Shown piece after piece: positions 17,222-26,977 of a stretch of 64,000 bases of DNA. Source of the stretch: Amycolatopsis jejuensis (GTDB lineage Bacteria > Actinomycetota > Actinomycetes > Mycobacteriales > Pseudonocardiaceae); contig NZ_JNYZ01000025.1 in the NCBI RefSeq assembly GCF_000717335.1, positions 67,889 through 131,888 on the forward strand. The letters run 5' to 3'. Position numbers and translations under genes: made by a program. The notes below the pieces were generated by a model. It was not told where the DNA came from, searched no databases, and saw nothing but the letters and a program-made list of their open reading frames with translations. Position 1 is the stretch's first letter. Each line of letters starts with the position of its first letter.

Positions 17222-19579
17222 CTACGACGCCGACGTCACCCGGTACACGTCGTACACACCCTCGACCCCGCGGACCACCTTCAGCACGTGCCCGAGATGC
17301 TTCGGATCGCCCATCTCGAAGGAGAACCGGCTCACCGCCACCCGGTCCCGCGAGGTGGTGACCGACGCCGACAGGATGTTGACCTTCTCGTCGGCCAGGA
17401 CCTTCGTGACGTCCGAGAGCAGCCGGTGCCGGTCCAGCGCCTCGACCTGGATCGCCACCAGGAACACCGAGGACGACGACGGCGCCCACTCGACCTCCAC
17501 CAGCCGCTCGGGCTGCGTGCGCAGGTCGTCGGCGTTCGTGCAGTCCGTGCGATGCACGCTCACACCGCCGCCGCGCGTGACGAAACCGAGGATCTCGTCG
17601 CCGGGCACCGGGGTGCAGCAGCGCGCGAGCTTGGTCCACACGTCGCTGGCGCCCTTGACGATCACCCCGACGTCGTTGGACCCGCGGCGACGCGTGACCG
17701 TGGACGGCGTGGCCCGCTCGGCCAGCTCCTCCTCGGCCTCCTCGACGCCGCCGATGAGCGCGACCAGCCGCTGTACGACGTGTTTCGCGCTCGTGTGGCC
17801 CTCGCCGACGGCCGCGTACAGCGACGAAATGTCGCCGTGGCGCAGCTCCTTCGCGACCGAACCCATCGACTCGGCCGACACGAGCCGCTGAATCGGGAGC
17901 CCGACCTTGCGGATCTCCTTGGTGATCGCTTCCTTGCCCGCGTCGATGGCCTCGTCGCGGCGTTCCTTGGCAAACCACTGCCGGATTTTGGCGCGCGCCT
18001 TGGGCGAACCGGCGAACTGCAGCCAGTCTCGGCTCGGCCCGGCGTTCTCCGCCTTGGACGTGAAAATCTCGACGACCTCGCCGTTTTCGAGCTTCCGCTC
18101 GAGCGCGACGAGCCGGCCGTTCACGCGGGCGCCGATGCAGCGATGGCCGACCTCGGTGTGTACGGCGTACGCGAAGTCGACCGGCGTGGAATCCGCAGGC
18201 AGCGTGATCACGTCGCCCTTCGGCGTGAACACGAAGATCTCGCGCGCGGCCAGCTCGTACCGCAGCGATTCGAGGAAATCACCCGGGTCCGCGGCCTCGC
18301 GCTGCCAGTCGAGCAGCTGGCGCATCCACGCGATCTCGTCCAGCTCCATGCCGTTGCTGCCGGTGTGCGTACCCCTGGTTTCCTTGTACCGCCAGTGCGC
18401 CGCGATGCCGTACTCCGCGGTGCGGTGCATGTCGTACGTCCGGATCTGCACCTCGAGCGGCTTGCCGTCCGGCCCGATCACGGTGGTGTGCAACGACTGG
18501 TACACGCCGAACCGCGGCTGTGCGATGTAGTCCTTGAACCGCCCGGGCACCGGCTGCCAGAGCGCGTGCACGACCCCCATCGCGGCATAGCAGTCGCGCA
18601 CGTCCTCCACGAGAATCCGCACGCCGACCAGGTCGTGGATGTCATCGAGGTCGCGGCCCCGGACGATCATCTTCTGGTGGATCGAGTAGTAGTGCTTCGG
18701 CCGCCCCTCGACTTTCGCGGTGATCCGCGACGACACGAGGTTGCCGGTGAGGTCCGCAATCACCTTGCGCAGGTAGGTATCCCGCGACGGCGCGCGATCC
18801 GCGACGAGCCGCACGATCTCGTCGTATTTCTTGGGCTGCAGAATGGCGAACGCGAGGTCCTCGAGCTCCCACTTGACCGTGGCCATGCCGAGCCGGTGCG
18901 CAAGCGGGGCCAGGACTTCAAGCGTCTCGCGAGCCTTGCGTGCCTGCTTCTCCGGCGGCAGGAACCGCATGGTGCGCATGTTGTGCAGCCGGTCGGCGAG
19001 CTTGATGACGAGGACCCGCGGGTCCTTCGCCATCGCGATCACCATCTTGCGAATGGTCTCGGCCTCGGCCGACGTACCGAGCTTGACCTTGTCCAGCTTG
19101 GTGACCCCGTCGACGAGCTCGCCGACCTTGTCCCCGAAATCGGCTTGCAGCTGCTCCAGCGAGTAGCCGGTGTCCTCGACCGTGTCGTGCAGAAGCGCCG
19201 CAACGAGTGTAGTGGTGTCCATGCCGAGCTCGGCGAGAATAGTGGCGACCGCGAGCGGATGCGTGATGTACGGATCACCGGACTTGCGCCGCTGGTCGCG
19301 GTGCAGCTCCTCGGCAACGTCGTAGGCCCGCTGGAGCTGCCCGAGGTCGGCATTGGGATGCAGCTCGCGGTGGATGACGGCAAGCGGCTCGAGCACCTGC
19401 TTGACCGGCGCCGCCCGCTGCGCCGTGATCCGCCGCGCAAGCCGAGCCCGCACCCGACGAGTCGCCGAAGGACTGGGCGCCGCACCGTTCGCCTTCGGCG
19501 GCACCCCATGCGTCCCGGCGTCCCCGGTAGCCCCACCTTTGGCGGCGACCTCGGCGTCGAGCTCCTGGCTCACCCGCAC
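17222..19579 (-). CDS. relA: Bifunctional (p)ppGpp synthetase/hydrolase
   Basis: 785 aa Rel enzyme of the stringent response. Domains: N-terminal HD hydrolase ([24 protein letters not shown]; ~residues 90-270), synthetase ([40 protein letters not shown]; ~280-430), TGS ([19 protein letters not shown]; ~460-525), and zinc-finger/ACT regions at the C-terminus ([12 protein letters not shown], final ACT 700-785). Both catalytic halves look intact. The first ~55 residues are a low-complexity actinobacterial extension. Between apt and relA lies a 340-bp gap with two hairpins, so relA may have its own promoter or be attenuated. Confidence 0.96.
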   Translation of the reverse strand: MRVSQELDAEVAAKGGATGDAGTHGVPPKANGAAPSPSATRRVRARLARRITAQRAAPVKQVLEPLAVIHRELHPNADLGQLQRAYDVAEELHRDQRRKSGDPYITHPLAVATILAELGMDTTTLVAALLHDTVEDTGYSLEQLQADFGDKVGELVDGVTKLDKVKLGTSAEAETIRKMVIAMAKDPRVLVIKLADRLHNMRTMRFLPPEKQARKARETLEVLAPLAHRLGMATVKWELEDLAFAILQPKKYDEIVRLVADRAPSRDTYLRKVIADLTGNLVSSRITAKVEGRPKHYYSIHQKMIVRGRDLDDIHDLVGVRILVEDVRDCYAAMGVVHALWQPVPGRFKDYIAQPRFGVYQSLHTTVIGPDGKPLEVQIRTYDMHRTAEYGIAAHWRYKETRGTHTGSNGMELDEIAWMRQLLDWQREAADPGDFLESLRYELAAREIFVFTPKGDVITLPADSTPVDFAYAVHTEVGHRCIGARVNGRLVALERKLENGEVVEIFTSKAENAGPSRDWLQFAGSPKARAKIRQWFAKERRDEAIDAGKEAITKEIRKVGLPIQRLVSAESMGSVAKELRHGDISSLYAAVGEGHTSAKHVVQRLVALIGGVEEAEEELAERATPSTVTRRRGSNDVGVIVKGASDVWTKLARCCTPVPGDEILGFVTRGGGVSVHRTDCTNADDLRTQPERLVEVEWAPSSSSVFLVAIQVEALDRHRLLSDVTKVLADEKVNILSASVTTSRDRVAVSRFSFEMGDPKHLGHVLKVVRGVEGVYDVYRVTSAS

Positions 19580-19656
19580 CTCCAGCCTTCGTGCTTCGTG
19601 CGGACCTGCGAACCTCCAGGGTAACCGCTAGCAGCCACCCTCTCCCGGCGACCATG

Positions 19657-19707
19657 CCGTGAAGGCCACCTTCACGGAATCTGATTCCCTGAAGGTTCCC
19701 TTCACGG
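19657..19707. repeat. Palindromic element A, copy 2
   Basis: Core 19659-19705 starts gtgaaggccacc and ends ggttcccttcac. It is the most diverged full copy (three mismatched pairs). It lies about 80 nt upstream of the relA start, so on the minus strand it would fold in the relA leader. Confidence 0.85.
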
Positions 19708-19894
19708 ACTTCAAACCCACCACCCACCCGGCCGCACCGACGCACCCCGTCGGCACCGGGCACCCAGCCCCCGCCCTGCACCCCGATCCGAAGCCCAAAC
19801 ACGTGCGGAGGGTGCTTGTCAAGGCATCTTTCCCGCCTTGACAAGCACCCTCCGCACGTCGTCACAATCCAGCTTCGGGGTGCCCCCACGCAAC
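19659..19894. repeat. Composite repeat block, copy 2
   Basis: Same order and orientation as the block at 4346-4576: module A, C-rich spacer with gcaccccgatccgaagccc, hairpin B, tail cgtcacaatccagcttcggg. It fills most of the gap between apt (stop 19919) and relA (start 19579). Similarity stops close to the cgcaac at the end of both tails. Confidence 0.85.
19801..19859. repeat. Hairpin B, copy 2 (perfect 25-bp arms)
   Basis: Arms 19801-19825 and 19835-19859 are perfectly complementary around the loop atctttccc. The outer stem here is acgtgcggagggtg, different from copy 1 (cggtctgagggg), and the partner arm has changed to match. The hairpin lies 60 nt past the apt stop. Confidence 0.88.
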
Positions 19895-19918
19895 AGTTGC
19901 CAGGACCCAACCCGAACG

Positions 19919-20434
19919 TCAAACAGTCCGCAACGCCCGAACCTCACGCCCGAGCACCGCCCGACCCCCCAACCCAGCCAGCTCCAGTACCACCGAAACC
20001 CCACTCACCACAGCCCCGGCGTCCTCCAGCAACTTCCCGGTAGCCGCCACCGTCCCCCCGGTGGCCAGCACATCATCCACCACCGCCACCCGCTGCCCGG
20101 GCCGCACCACCCCAGCAGGCAACTCGACACTCGCCGTCCCGTACTCCAGCGAGTACTCCACCCGCCCAGCCACCGACGGCAATTTCCCCGGCTTCCGGAT
20201 CAGCACCACCCCGAGACCCAGCGAGTACCCGACCGCAGCAGCCAGCAGAAACCCCCGAGCTTCCACCCCGGCAACCAGATCAGCCGCCGGGTCGAGCGTC
20301 GACGCCAGCCCCCCGACCACCGCGGCAAACCCAGGCCCATCCGCGAACAACGGACTCAGATCCCGGAACAACACCCCCGGCTCCGGAAAATCCGGCACCT
20401 CGGCAATCAAATCGAGCGCCGCCGAAAGCTCCAT
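19919..20434 (-). CDS. apt: Adenine phosphoribosyltransferase
   Basis: 171 aa, usual length. It converts adenine plus PRPP to AMP in purine salvage. PRPP-binding motif VAVVDDVLATGGTVAAT (about residues 115-131) and the N-terminal VPDFPEPGVLFRDLSPLF are diagnostic. ATG at 20434 was chosen; longer frames read into secF. It starts 5 bp after the secF stop, so it is the last gene of the yajC-secD-secF-apt run. Confidence 0.93.
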   Translation of the reverse strand: MELSAALDLIAEVPDFPEPGVLFRDLSPLFADGPGFAAVVGGLASTLDPAADLVAGVEARGFLLAAAVGYSLGLGVVLIRKPGKLPSVAGRVEYSLEYGTASVELPAGVVRPGQRVAVVDDVLATGGTVAATGKLLEDAGAVVSGVSVVLELAGLGGRAVLGREVRALRTV

Positions 20435-20439
20435 CCCGC

Positions 20440-21684
20440 TCAGCGCTTCTTCCTCCCCGCCGGACGAGCCTTGGGCGTCCGCGCCGGCACCCCGGCCGCG
20501 GCCGCAAGGGCCTTCTCCCGGCGCAGCTCCGCAGCCAGCTGATCGTCGTCCGTCGCGTCGAACTCGCCCTCGGCCTCCCGCTTCGCCGCCTTGGCCCGGC
20601 GCGCGACCACCCGGTCCGCCTGCTGCCGATACTGCGGGTCCCGCATCTTGAGGTCGACCAGCAGCGGCGTCGCCAGCGCAACCGACGACAACACCCCGAC
20701 CAGCGTCCCGGTGAGCTGCACCAGCGCCAGATCCTGCAGCGTGCCCGACCCGAGCAGCACGTACCCGACGATCAGCAGGCCCAGGATCGGCAGCAGCGCG
20801 ATGAACGCGGTGTTGAACGACCGCATCAACGTCTGGTTCAGCGCCAGGTTGGCCGCCTCGCCGTACGTCCGCCTGCTGAGCCCGAGCAGGCCCCGCGTGT
20901 TCTCGCGGACCTTGTCGAACACCACCACCGTGTCGTACAGCGAGAACCCGAGGATGGTGAGCAGGCCGATCACCGTCGCGGGGGTGACCTCGAAGCCGAC
21001 GATCGAGTACACCCCGGCGGTGACCAGGATGTCGTGCAGCAGCGAGATGAGCGCCGCCACCGCCATTCTCGTGTCGAAGTAGATCGCCAGGAAGATCACC
21101 ACGGCGACCAGGAACACCACCAGCGCGATGAATGCCTGCCGCGAGATCTCGCCGCCCCACGACGCGCTCACCGCGCTGTCGCTGATCGCCTGCTCGGTCG
21201 GCTGGCCGTTGCGGCCGATCGGCCCGAGGTCCTCGAAGATCTGCTTCTTGACCTTCGCCACCTGGTCGGGCTCGAGGGCTTCGGACCGCGTCTGGATCGT
21301 CGTGGCCGCACCGGTGCCGACGGTCTGGGTCTCCGCCGGTGCTTTGCCCAGCGCGGTGTTGTACGACTTGATCACCTGCTCCGTGGTGATCTGGCCGTGG
21401 GTGCCGTGCGCGGGCAGCTGGATCTGGGTACCGCCCTCGAACTCGATGCCGAGGTGGAAGCCGCGGAACACCATCGACCCGAGGCACACCAGCACCAGCG
21501 CCGCGAAGAACAGGTACCAGCGCTTGCGTGCGCCGACGATGTCGAGCGCACCCGTGCCCACGTACAGCCGGTGGAAGAAGCTTTCCTTCTTGGCGGGCTT
21601 GCCGGACCGAACCGGTTTACCGGACTCTGCCGCGTCGCCCTCCGGGCGCTCCGACGTGACGCCTGCGGTTTCTTCGTCGCTCAC
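20440..21684 (-). CDS. secF: Protein translocase subunit SecF
   Basis: 414 aa from GTG 21684. Six TM helices, with the first extracytoplasmic segment starting GIEFEGGTQIQL (D1-like motif) and the conserved region ATVIGLLTILGFSLYDTVVVFDKVREN in TM4-5. With SecD it uses the proton-motive force to complete preprotein export. The C-terminal ~75 residues are a charged cytoplasmic tail (GRKKR end). One base separates it from the secD stop. Confidence 0.95.
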   Translation of the reverse strand: MSDEETAGVTSERPEGDAAESGKPVRSGKPAKKESFFHRLYVGTGALDIVGARKRWYLFFAALVLVCLGSMVFRGFHLGIEFEGGTQIQLPAHGTHGQITTEQVIKSYNTALGKAPAETQTVGTGAATTIQTRSEALEPDQVAKVKKQIFEDLGPIGRNGQPTEQAISDSAVSASWGGEISRQAFIALVVFLVAVVIFLAIYFDTRMAVAALISLLHDILVTAGVYSIVGFEVTPATVIGLLTILGFSLYDTVVVFDKVRENTRGLLGLSRRTYGEAANLALNQTLMRSFNTAFIALLPILGLLIVGYVLLGSGTLQDLALVQLTGTLVGVLSSVALATPLLVDLKMRDPQYRQQADRVVARRAKAAKREAEGEFDATDDDQLAAELRREKALAAAAGVPARTPKARPAGRKKR

Positions 21685-21685
21685 G

Positions 21686-23383
21686 TCAGGCCTCCTTCAC
21701 GTTCGAACGGCGGCCGGGCAGCGGGCGCGTGGACTTGCGCTGCGCGCCCAGCCGCTGGACGGCACCGAGGCCGAGGTGCCGGGGATTGGACAGGAACCGC
21801 GATTTCGACGTCGACACGATCGCCACCAGCGGATGCGTGACGAGGTAGACGACCACCAGGTCGAGCACCGTCGACATACCGAGGGTGAACGCGAAGCCCT
21901 GCACGTCGCCGACCGCGATCACGTACAGGATCGCCGCGGCGAGGAAGCTGACCGCGTCCGAGGCCAGAATCGTGCGCCGGGCCCGTACCCATCCGCGGGG
22001 CACCGCCGACCGGAACGTGCGGCCTTCCCGGATCTCGTCTTTCAGGCGTTCGAAATAGATCACGAACGAGTCGGCCGTGATGCCGATCGCGATGATCAGG
22101 CCGGCGACGCCGGCGAGGTCGAGCGTGTACCCGATCCACCGGCCCAGCAGCACCAGCACCGCGTACACGAGCGCGCCGGACAGCGCCAGCGACCAGATCG
22201 TGAGGATGCCGAGCAGCCGGTAGTAGAAGAGGCAGTAGACGAAGACGACGGCCAGTCCGATCGCCCCGGCGATGAGCCCGGCCTGGAGCGAGGCGAGGCC
22301 GAGCGTCGCGGACACCGTGGTGGCGTCCGAGGAATCGAACGACAGCGGCAGCGAGCCGTACTTGAGGATGTCGGCCAGGTTCTTCGCGTCGGACTGCGTG
22401 AACTTGCCTGTGATCTGCGTGTTGCCGCCGAGGATCGCGCCCTGGACGGTGGGTGCGGACACCACGTCGGTGTCGAGCACGAACGCCGCCTGCTTGCCGA
22501 CGTTGGCCGAGGTGAAATCACCCCAGGTCTTGCCGCCCGCGCTCTTGAAGCTGAGGTCGACGACCCACTGGCCGCGCTGCTGGTCGAACCCGGAGTTGGC
22601 GTCGGAGATCTCCGTGCCGGGGATGAACTCCGGGCCCAGCACGTACTTGTTCGTGTCCTTGTCACCGCAGGTGACCAGCGGCTGGTTGGGCAGGTCGTTG
22701 CCCTCCAGCGGGTCCGCGACGTTGGGCGCGCAGGTGAGCGCGGCGAGCGCCTTCTGCTGCGCGGCCTGCGCGGCGGCGGCCTGCTGCTGGTTCTTCGGGT
22801 CCTGCGGGATCAGCGCGGGCGCCTGGCGCAGCGCGCGGGCCGCCTCGATCGGGTTCTTGCCGTCGGCCGTCCCCGGCGCGGACGGCGTCGTACTCGGCGG
22901 CTGCTGTGCCGGAGCACCGGCCGCACCCCCGCCACCGGCAGGCTTGCTCGGCGAGGTCGACGGGGCGCCGGACGGCGGGGCCGAGGGCGGCGCGGCCGGG
23001 GTGTTGGGCACCGACCCGATCACCGGGCGGATGCCGAGCTTCGCGGTGCGGCCCAGGTTCTTCGCCTGGTCGCCCTGCTCGCCGGGCACCGTGATGACGA
23101 TGTTGCTGCCGTCGAGCACCACCTCGGTGCCACCGACTCCGATCCCGTTGACGCGGGTCTCGATGATCTGGCGCGCCTGGTTCAGCGACTCGCGGGTGGG
23201 CTGGCCGCCGTCCGGGGTGCGCGCGGAGAGCGTGACCCGGGTGCCGCCCTGCAGGTCGATCCCGAGTTTCGGCGTGGGCTTGCCGCCGCCGGTGAAGAAC
23301 ACCAGTGCGTACAGCGCGACCACGATCAGGGCGAAGAAGGCGAGATAGCGTCCCGGGCGGAGATGCCCGGCCGATGGTGCCAC
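21686..23383 (-). CDS. secD: Protein translocase subunit SecD
   Basis: 565 aa from GTG 23383, preceded by GAGGAG at an 11-nt distance; the frame is open further but residues there are not SecD-like. TM1 is LAFFALIVVALYALVFF, then GIDLQGGTRVTL. A Pro/Ala/Ser/Gly-rich insertion of ~70 residues (around 120-190) separates the two halves of the periplasmic domain. The TM2-6 bundle carries IAIGITADSFVIYFERLKDE. Works with SecF and YajC. Confidence 0.93.
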   Translation of the reverse strand: MAPSAGHLRPGRYLAFFALIVVALYALVFFTGGGKPTPKLGIDLQGGTRVTLSARTPDGGQPTRESLNQARQIIETRVNGIGVGGTEVVLDGSNIVITVPGEQGDQAKNLGRTAKLGIRPVIGSVPNTPAAPPSAPPSGAPSTSPSKPAGGGGAAGAPAQQPPSTTPSAPGTADGKNPIEAARALRQAPALIPQDPKNQQQAAAAQAAQQKALAALTCAPNVADPLEGNDLPNQPLVTCGDKDTNKYVLGPEFIPGTEISDANSGFDQQRGQWVVDLSFKSAGGKTWGDFTSANVGKQAAFVLDTDVVSAPTVQGAILGGNTQITGKFTQSDAKNLADILKYGSLPLSFDSSDATTVSATLGLASLQAGLIAGAIGLAVVFVYCLFYYRLLGILTIWSLALSGALVYAVLVLLGRWIGYTLDLAGVAGLIIAIGITADSFVIYFERLKDEIREGRTFRSAVPRGWVRARRTILASDAVSFLAAAILYVIAVGDVQGFAFTLGMSTVLDLVVVYLVTHPLVAIVSTSKSRFLSNPRHLGLGAVQRLGAQRKSTRPLPGRRSNVKEA

Positions 23384-23492
23384 GGTGCTTCGGTCTCCTC
23401 GAACTGGCACGGACTGGGTGGACCCCAACTGGTCCGCATCCGGAAGATGGACTTCCGGACACGGCTGGGCGTGACTATGGCGGCGGACACGC

Positions 23493-23524
23493 ACGCAGCA
23501 CCGAGAATGTACTCGGTGCTGCGT
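23493..23524. terminator. Strong hairpin in the yajC-secD gap
   Basis: Perfect 13-bp arms acgcagcaccgag and ctcggtgctgcgt around a 6-nt loop, 110 nt upstream of the secD start and 70 nt after the yajC stop. No U-tract on either strand. It may be a U-less terminator, an attenuator or an mRNA stability element. Confidence 0.6.
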
Positions 23525-23593
23525 GAGCCCGGCGTTCGCCCGTACCGGCTTTCGCCTGCCGTGGGCGCATCACTGCCCGGTGAGCGGGAAAGA

Positions 23594-24028
23594 CTACTTC
23601 TTCCCGTGCTCCAGCGGGGGCGCCACCTGCGCACCGGAGGACTGCGTCTCACCTGCGGAGATCGACTCCTGAGCCGGTGCCTCCGACGACGCGGGCGTGG
23701 CCTCCTGCGAGGTGACCCCGGCGGTCTCGGGCTCGGGCGTCTCGCCGGTCTCCGGCGTCTCCACCGTGGGCTCGACCTTCTCGCGGACCGCCTGCCGCAG
23801 CCACGTGGTGACGACACCCGGCGCGATCTCGATGTCGATCGTGGTGTCACCGCTCGAGTCGGCGACGGTGCCGTACAGGCCCGACGTGGTCATCACGCGG
23901 TCGCCCGGGGCGATGCTGTTCTGCAACTCCTGCTGGGCCGCCTGCTGCTTCTTCTGCTTGCGGGTACCCATGATGAGCGGCACGGCCACCACGAGCAGCA
24001 GCAGCAACGGCAGCAGTAACTGGTTCAT
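23594..24028 (-). CDS. yajC: Preprotein translocase subunit YajC
   Basis: 144 aa from ATG 24028 (GGAGAG upstream). One N-terminal TM helix (LLLPLLLLLVVAVPLIMG), then RKQKKQQ and the YajC core SIAPGDRVMTTSGLYGTVADSSGDTTIDIEIAPGV split over residues 40-80. A Glu/Thr/Ser-rich tail of ~60 residues follows. It is part of the SecDF-YajC complex, ahead of secD in the same run. Confidence 0.9.
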   Translation of the reverse strand: MNQLLLPLLLLLVVAVPLIMGTRKQKKQQAAQQELQNSIAPGDRVMTTSGLYGTVADSSGDTTIDIEIAPGVVTTWLRQAVREKVEPTVETPETGETPEPETAGVTSQEATPASSEAPAQESISAGETQSSGAQVAPPLEHGKK

Positions 24029-24146
24029 GACTCTCCATTCGACGGACGCCTCGGTCGGCCGCCCGCGTCCGGTTTCGACGGATGTGCTGTGTTCGAGTGT
24101 GCCAGGTACCGGCGGAAACGCCACCACCCGGCCACCGTCGGCCCGT

Positions 24147-25232
24147 TCAGTCCTGGTCGAACAGCGTCGGGCCGCCCGGCTCGGACCGCCCGGCCTCCGG
24201 GGGCGGCACCAGGCCGAGATGCTCCCACGCGGCCGCGGTCGCGACCCGGCCACGCGGGGTTCGGGCGAGCATACCGGCCCGGACCAGATACGGTTCGCAC
24301 ACCTCCTCCACCGTGGTCGACTCCTCACCCACGGCGACCGCGAGCGTCGAAATCCCCACCGGTCCCCCGCCGAACGACCTGGTCAGCGCGCTGAGCACGG
24401 CCCGGTCGAGCCGGTCGAGCCCCAGTTCGTCGACGTCGTAGACCTTCAGCGCGGCCTGCGCGACCTCGAGCGTGACATACCCGTCGGCGCGGACCTCGGC
24501 GTAGTCGCGGACCCGGCGCAGCAGCCGGTTCGCGATCCGCGGGGTGCCGCGCGACCGGCCGGCGATCTCGGCGCAGCCGTCCCGGTCGATGGTGATGCCG
24601 AGGATCGTCGCGGCCCGGCGCACGACCAGCTCCAGCTCGGCCGCGGAGTAGAACTCCATCTGGCCGGTGAAGCCGAACCGGTCGCGCAGCGGGCCGGTGA
24701 GCGAGCCGGACCTGGTGGTGGCCCCGACCAGGGTGAACGGCGCGATCTCGAGCGGGATGCTGGTGGCGCCGGGGCCCTTGCCGACCACGACGTCGACCCG
24801 GAAGTCCTCCATCGCGAGGTACAGCATCTCCTCGGCGGGCCGGGCGATGCGGTGGATCTCGTCGATGAAGAGCACGTCGCCTGCCGCGAGGTTGGACAGC
24901 ATCGCGGCCAGGTCGCCCGCGCGTTCCAGCGCCGGACCGGACGTGATCCGGATGGCCGCGCCCAGTTCGGCGGCGACGATCATCGCCATGCTCGTCTTGC
25001 CGAGGCCGGGCGGGCCGGACAGCAGCACGTGGTCGGGCGGCACCCCGCGCCGCCGGGCGCTCTCCAGCACCAGCTCCAGCTGCTCGCGGACGCGTTCCTG
25101 GCCGACGAACTCGTCCAGTTTCCGGGGCCGGAGCGTGGTCTCCAGGTCGCGTTCACCGGTCTGCGCGAGTGCGGACAGCGTTTCGTCGTCCGCCTCGTAG
25201 CCGCCGGTGTCGAACTCGGTCACTTCGTTCAT
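24147..25232 (-). CDS. ruvB: Holliday junction branch-migration helicase RuvB
   Basis: 361 aa AAA+ motor. Walker A GPPGLGKT, Walker B LFIDEIHR, sensor/arginine finger [18 protein letters not shown], and the C-terminal winged helix with RTPRGRVAT. It migrates Holliday junctions together with RuvA. It starts 3 bp after the ruvA stop. Confidence 0.97.
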   Translation of the reverse strand: MNEVTEFDTGGYEADDETLSALAQTGERDLETTLRPRKLDEFVGQERVREQLELVLESARRRGVPPDHVLLSGPPGLGKTSMAMIVAAELGAAIRITSGPALERAGDLAAMLSNLAAGDVLFIDEIHRIARPAEEMLYLAMEDFRVDVVVGKGPGATSIPLEIAPFTLVGATTRSGSLTGPLRDRFGFTGQMEFYSAAELELVVRRAATILGITIDRDGCAEIAGRSRGTPRIANRLLRRVRDYAEVRADGYVTLEVAQAALKVYDVDELGLDRLDRAVLSALTRSFGGGPVGISTLAVAVGEESTTVEEVCEPYLVRAGMLARTPRGRVATAAAWEHLGLVPPPEAGRSEPGGPTLFDQD

Positions 25233-25235
25233 CAG

Positions 25236-25841
25236 CTATCGCTTGCGACCCAGTGCGGCCAGCGCCGCGCGGAGCACCGACGACGTGGTGTGCCCGTCCC
25301 CTTCGGACAGCACCCGGTCCACCGCCTGCTCGGCCTGTTTCGCCGGGAAACCCAGCCCGGCCAACGCTTCCACGACCTCGCCGCGCAGCGCGCCGGGGGC
25401 GGTGACGGAAGCGCTGCCGGGGGCGTCGCCGGTGCTGCCGAGCGCGGTGACCTTGTCGCGCAGTTCGAGGCTGAGCCGTTCGGCCCCCTTGCGGCCGATG
25501 CCGGGTACCTGGGTGAGGACGGTGATGTTCCCTTCGACGAGCGCCGCCCGCAGCTTGTCCGGCTCCAGCACGGCGAGCGTGGCCAGCGCGAGCCGCGGCC
25601 CGATGCCGGACACCGTCTGCAGGAGGCCGAAGAGCTCGCGCGCGTCCTCGTCGGCGAACCCGAAGAGGGTGAGCGAATCCTCGCGCACGATCAGCGCGGT
25701 ATGCAGCCGGACCTGCTCGCCGCGGCGCAGCGTGGCCAGCGTCGCCGGGGTGGCCTGCACGGCGTAACCCATGCCGCCGACCTCGACCACCACATGGTCG
25801 AGGCTGACCGACAGCACTTCGCCGCGTACCGAGGAGATCAT
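25236..25841 (-). CDS. ruvA: Holliday junction DNA-binding protein RuvA
   Basis: 201 aa from ATG 25841: N-terminal OB fold ([26 protein letters not shown]), two helix-hairpin-helix motifs ([18 protein letters not shown] and [19 protein letters not shown]), and a C-terminal RuvB-binding domain ([18 protein letters not shown]). Its ATG overlaps the ruvC stop (ATGA). Confidence 0.96.
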   Translation of the reverse strand: MISSVRGEVLSVSLDHVVVEVGGMGYAVQATPATLATLRRGEQVRLHTALIVREDSLTLFGFADEDARELFGLLQTVSGIGPRLALATLAVLEPDKLRAALVEGNITVLTQVPGIGRKGAERLSLELRDKVTALGSTGDAPGSASVTAPGALRGEVVEALAGLGFPAKQAEQAVDRVLSEGDGHTTSSVLRAALAALGRKR

Positions 25842-26431
25842 CGTCGTGCTCCTGTTTCGTCCTGCTTCTTCGCTGTTTTCGCGGCGGCGGCGAGGCGCGC
25901 CTTGTGCGCACGGGCCAGCTCGGCCGCGCGCGCCTCGGCCTCCGCGAGCCGGATCCGCATCGGCTCCCGCCACAGGTGGCAGATGGCGAGCGCGAGCGCG
26001 TCGGCCGCGTCCGCCGGATGCGGTTTGACCTCCAGCCCGAGCAGCCGCATCACCATGGCGGTGACCTGCGCCTTGTCCGCCCGGCCGGACCCGGTGACCG
26101 CCGCTTTGACCTCGCTGGGCGTGTGGAACACGACCGGCAGCCCGCGCCGGGCCGCCGCCAGCGCCACGACCCCACCGGCCTGCGCCGTGCCCATCGCGGT
26201 ACGCACGTTGTGCTGCGCGAAAACCCGCTCGACCGCGACCGCCTCCGGACGATACCGGTCGAGCCAGCGCTCCACCTCGTCGGCAATGCCCAGCAGCCGC
26301 TCGGCGAGATCGGACCCGGCCGGTGTCCGCACGACCCCGACCGCGACCGGGCGCACCGAACGCCCCTTGCCGCCGTCGACGATCCCGAGGCCACACCTGG
26401 TCAAACCGGGGTCGACCCCGAGCACCCGCAC
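25838..26431 (-). CDS. ruvC: Crossover junction endodeoxyribonuclease RuvC
   Basis: 197 aa from GTG 26431 (GGAG six bases upstream). Acidic active-site residues are visible in [22 protein letters not shown] and [12 protein letters not shown]. It resolves Holliday junctions by paired nicks. A lysine/alanine-rich tail of ~40 residues follows the nuclease fold. First gene of ruvC-ruvA-ruvB. Confidence 0.96.
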   Translation of the reverse strand: MRVLGVDPGLTRCGLGIVDGGKGRSVRPVAVGVVRTPAGSDLAERLLGIADEVERWLDRYRPEAVAVERVFAQHNVRTAMGTAQAGGVVALAAARRGLPVVFHTPSEVKAAVTGSGRADKAQVTAMVMRLLGLEVKPHPADAADALALAICHLWREPMRIRLAEAEARAAELARAHKARLAAAAKTAKKQDETGARR

Positions 26432-26531
26432 CGTTTCTCCTCTGCCCGCGCGAACATCCGTTCGAGATGCCAGGCTAGCGGGCGGGGTGCCCGGCCCGGC
26501 GGACGGACACGCCCGCGGGCACGATGGGGGG

Positions 26532-26975
26532 ATGGCGGATCCGCAGGACTTCATCACGCACTTGGGGCTGGAGCCGCTGCCGGTGGAGGGCGGCCGGTTC
26601 GCGCAGAGCTGGCGCGCGGCCGAAGGTTCGGCGATCTATTACCTGCTGCAGGCGCCGGAGATCTCCGCGCCGCACCGGCTCGACCGGGTGGAGGTGTTCG
26701 TGCACCATGCCGGTGCACCCGCGCGGATGCTGCTGCTGCACCCCGGCGGCGAGGTGACCCGGCCGGTGCTGGGCAGCGAGGTGGCGGCCGGGGAACGGCC
26801 GCAGGTCGTGGTGCCTGCCGGAACGTGGCAGGCCACCGTGCCGCTGGGCGCGTGGAGCCTGCTCGGCACCGTCGTCGTGCCGCCCTACACCGACGACTGC
26901 GTGGAGTTCGCCGATCCGGCCGTGCTTGCCGCGCAGTATCCGGCGGCGGCGGACGATCTGGCCGGCCTCGGCTGA
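26532..26975 (+). CDS. Cupin superfamily protein, DUF985 type
   Basis: 147 aa from ATG 26532. It follows the DUF985 plan: [49 protein letters not shown] (motif 1) and [24 protein letters not shown] (motif 2). Function is unknown; some members act as metal-bound isomerase-like cupins. It is divergent from ruvC and convergent, with a 2-bp gap, to the DUF4262 gene. It breaks the usual yebC-ruvC adjacency. Confidence 0.8.
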   Translation: MADPQDFITHLGLEPLPVEGGRFAQSWRAAEGSAIYYLLQAPEISAPHRLDRVEVFVHHAGAPARMLLLHPGGEVTRPVLGSEVAAGERPQVVVPAGTWQATVPLGAWSLLGTVVVPPYTDDCVEFADPAVLAAQYPAAADDLAGLG

Positions 26976-26977
26976 GG

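Noticed and set aside
17165..19624. 819-aa plus-strand open frame
   Set aside because: Antisense shadow of relA; high GC3 leaves the opposite frame open.
19919..21487. 522-aa frame joining apt to an upstream open frame
   Set aside because: The extra N-terminal part is out of frame with secF and only APRT from ATG 20434 has homology.
23697..26531. Upstream part of a 1092-aa plus-strand frame
   Set aside because: Antisense to yajC, ruvB, ruvA and ruvC. Only the last 147 codons (DUF985 cupin) are real.
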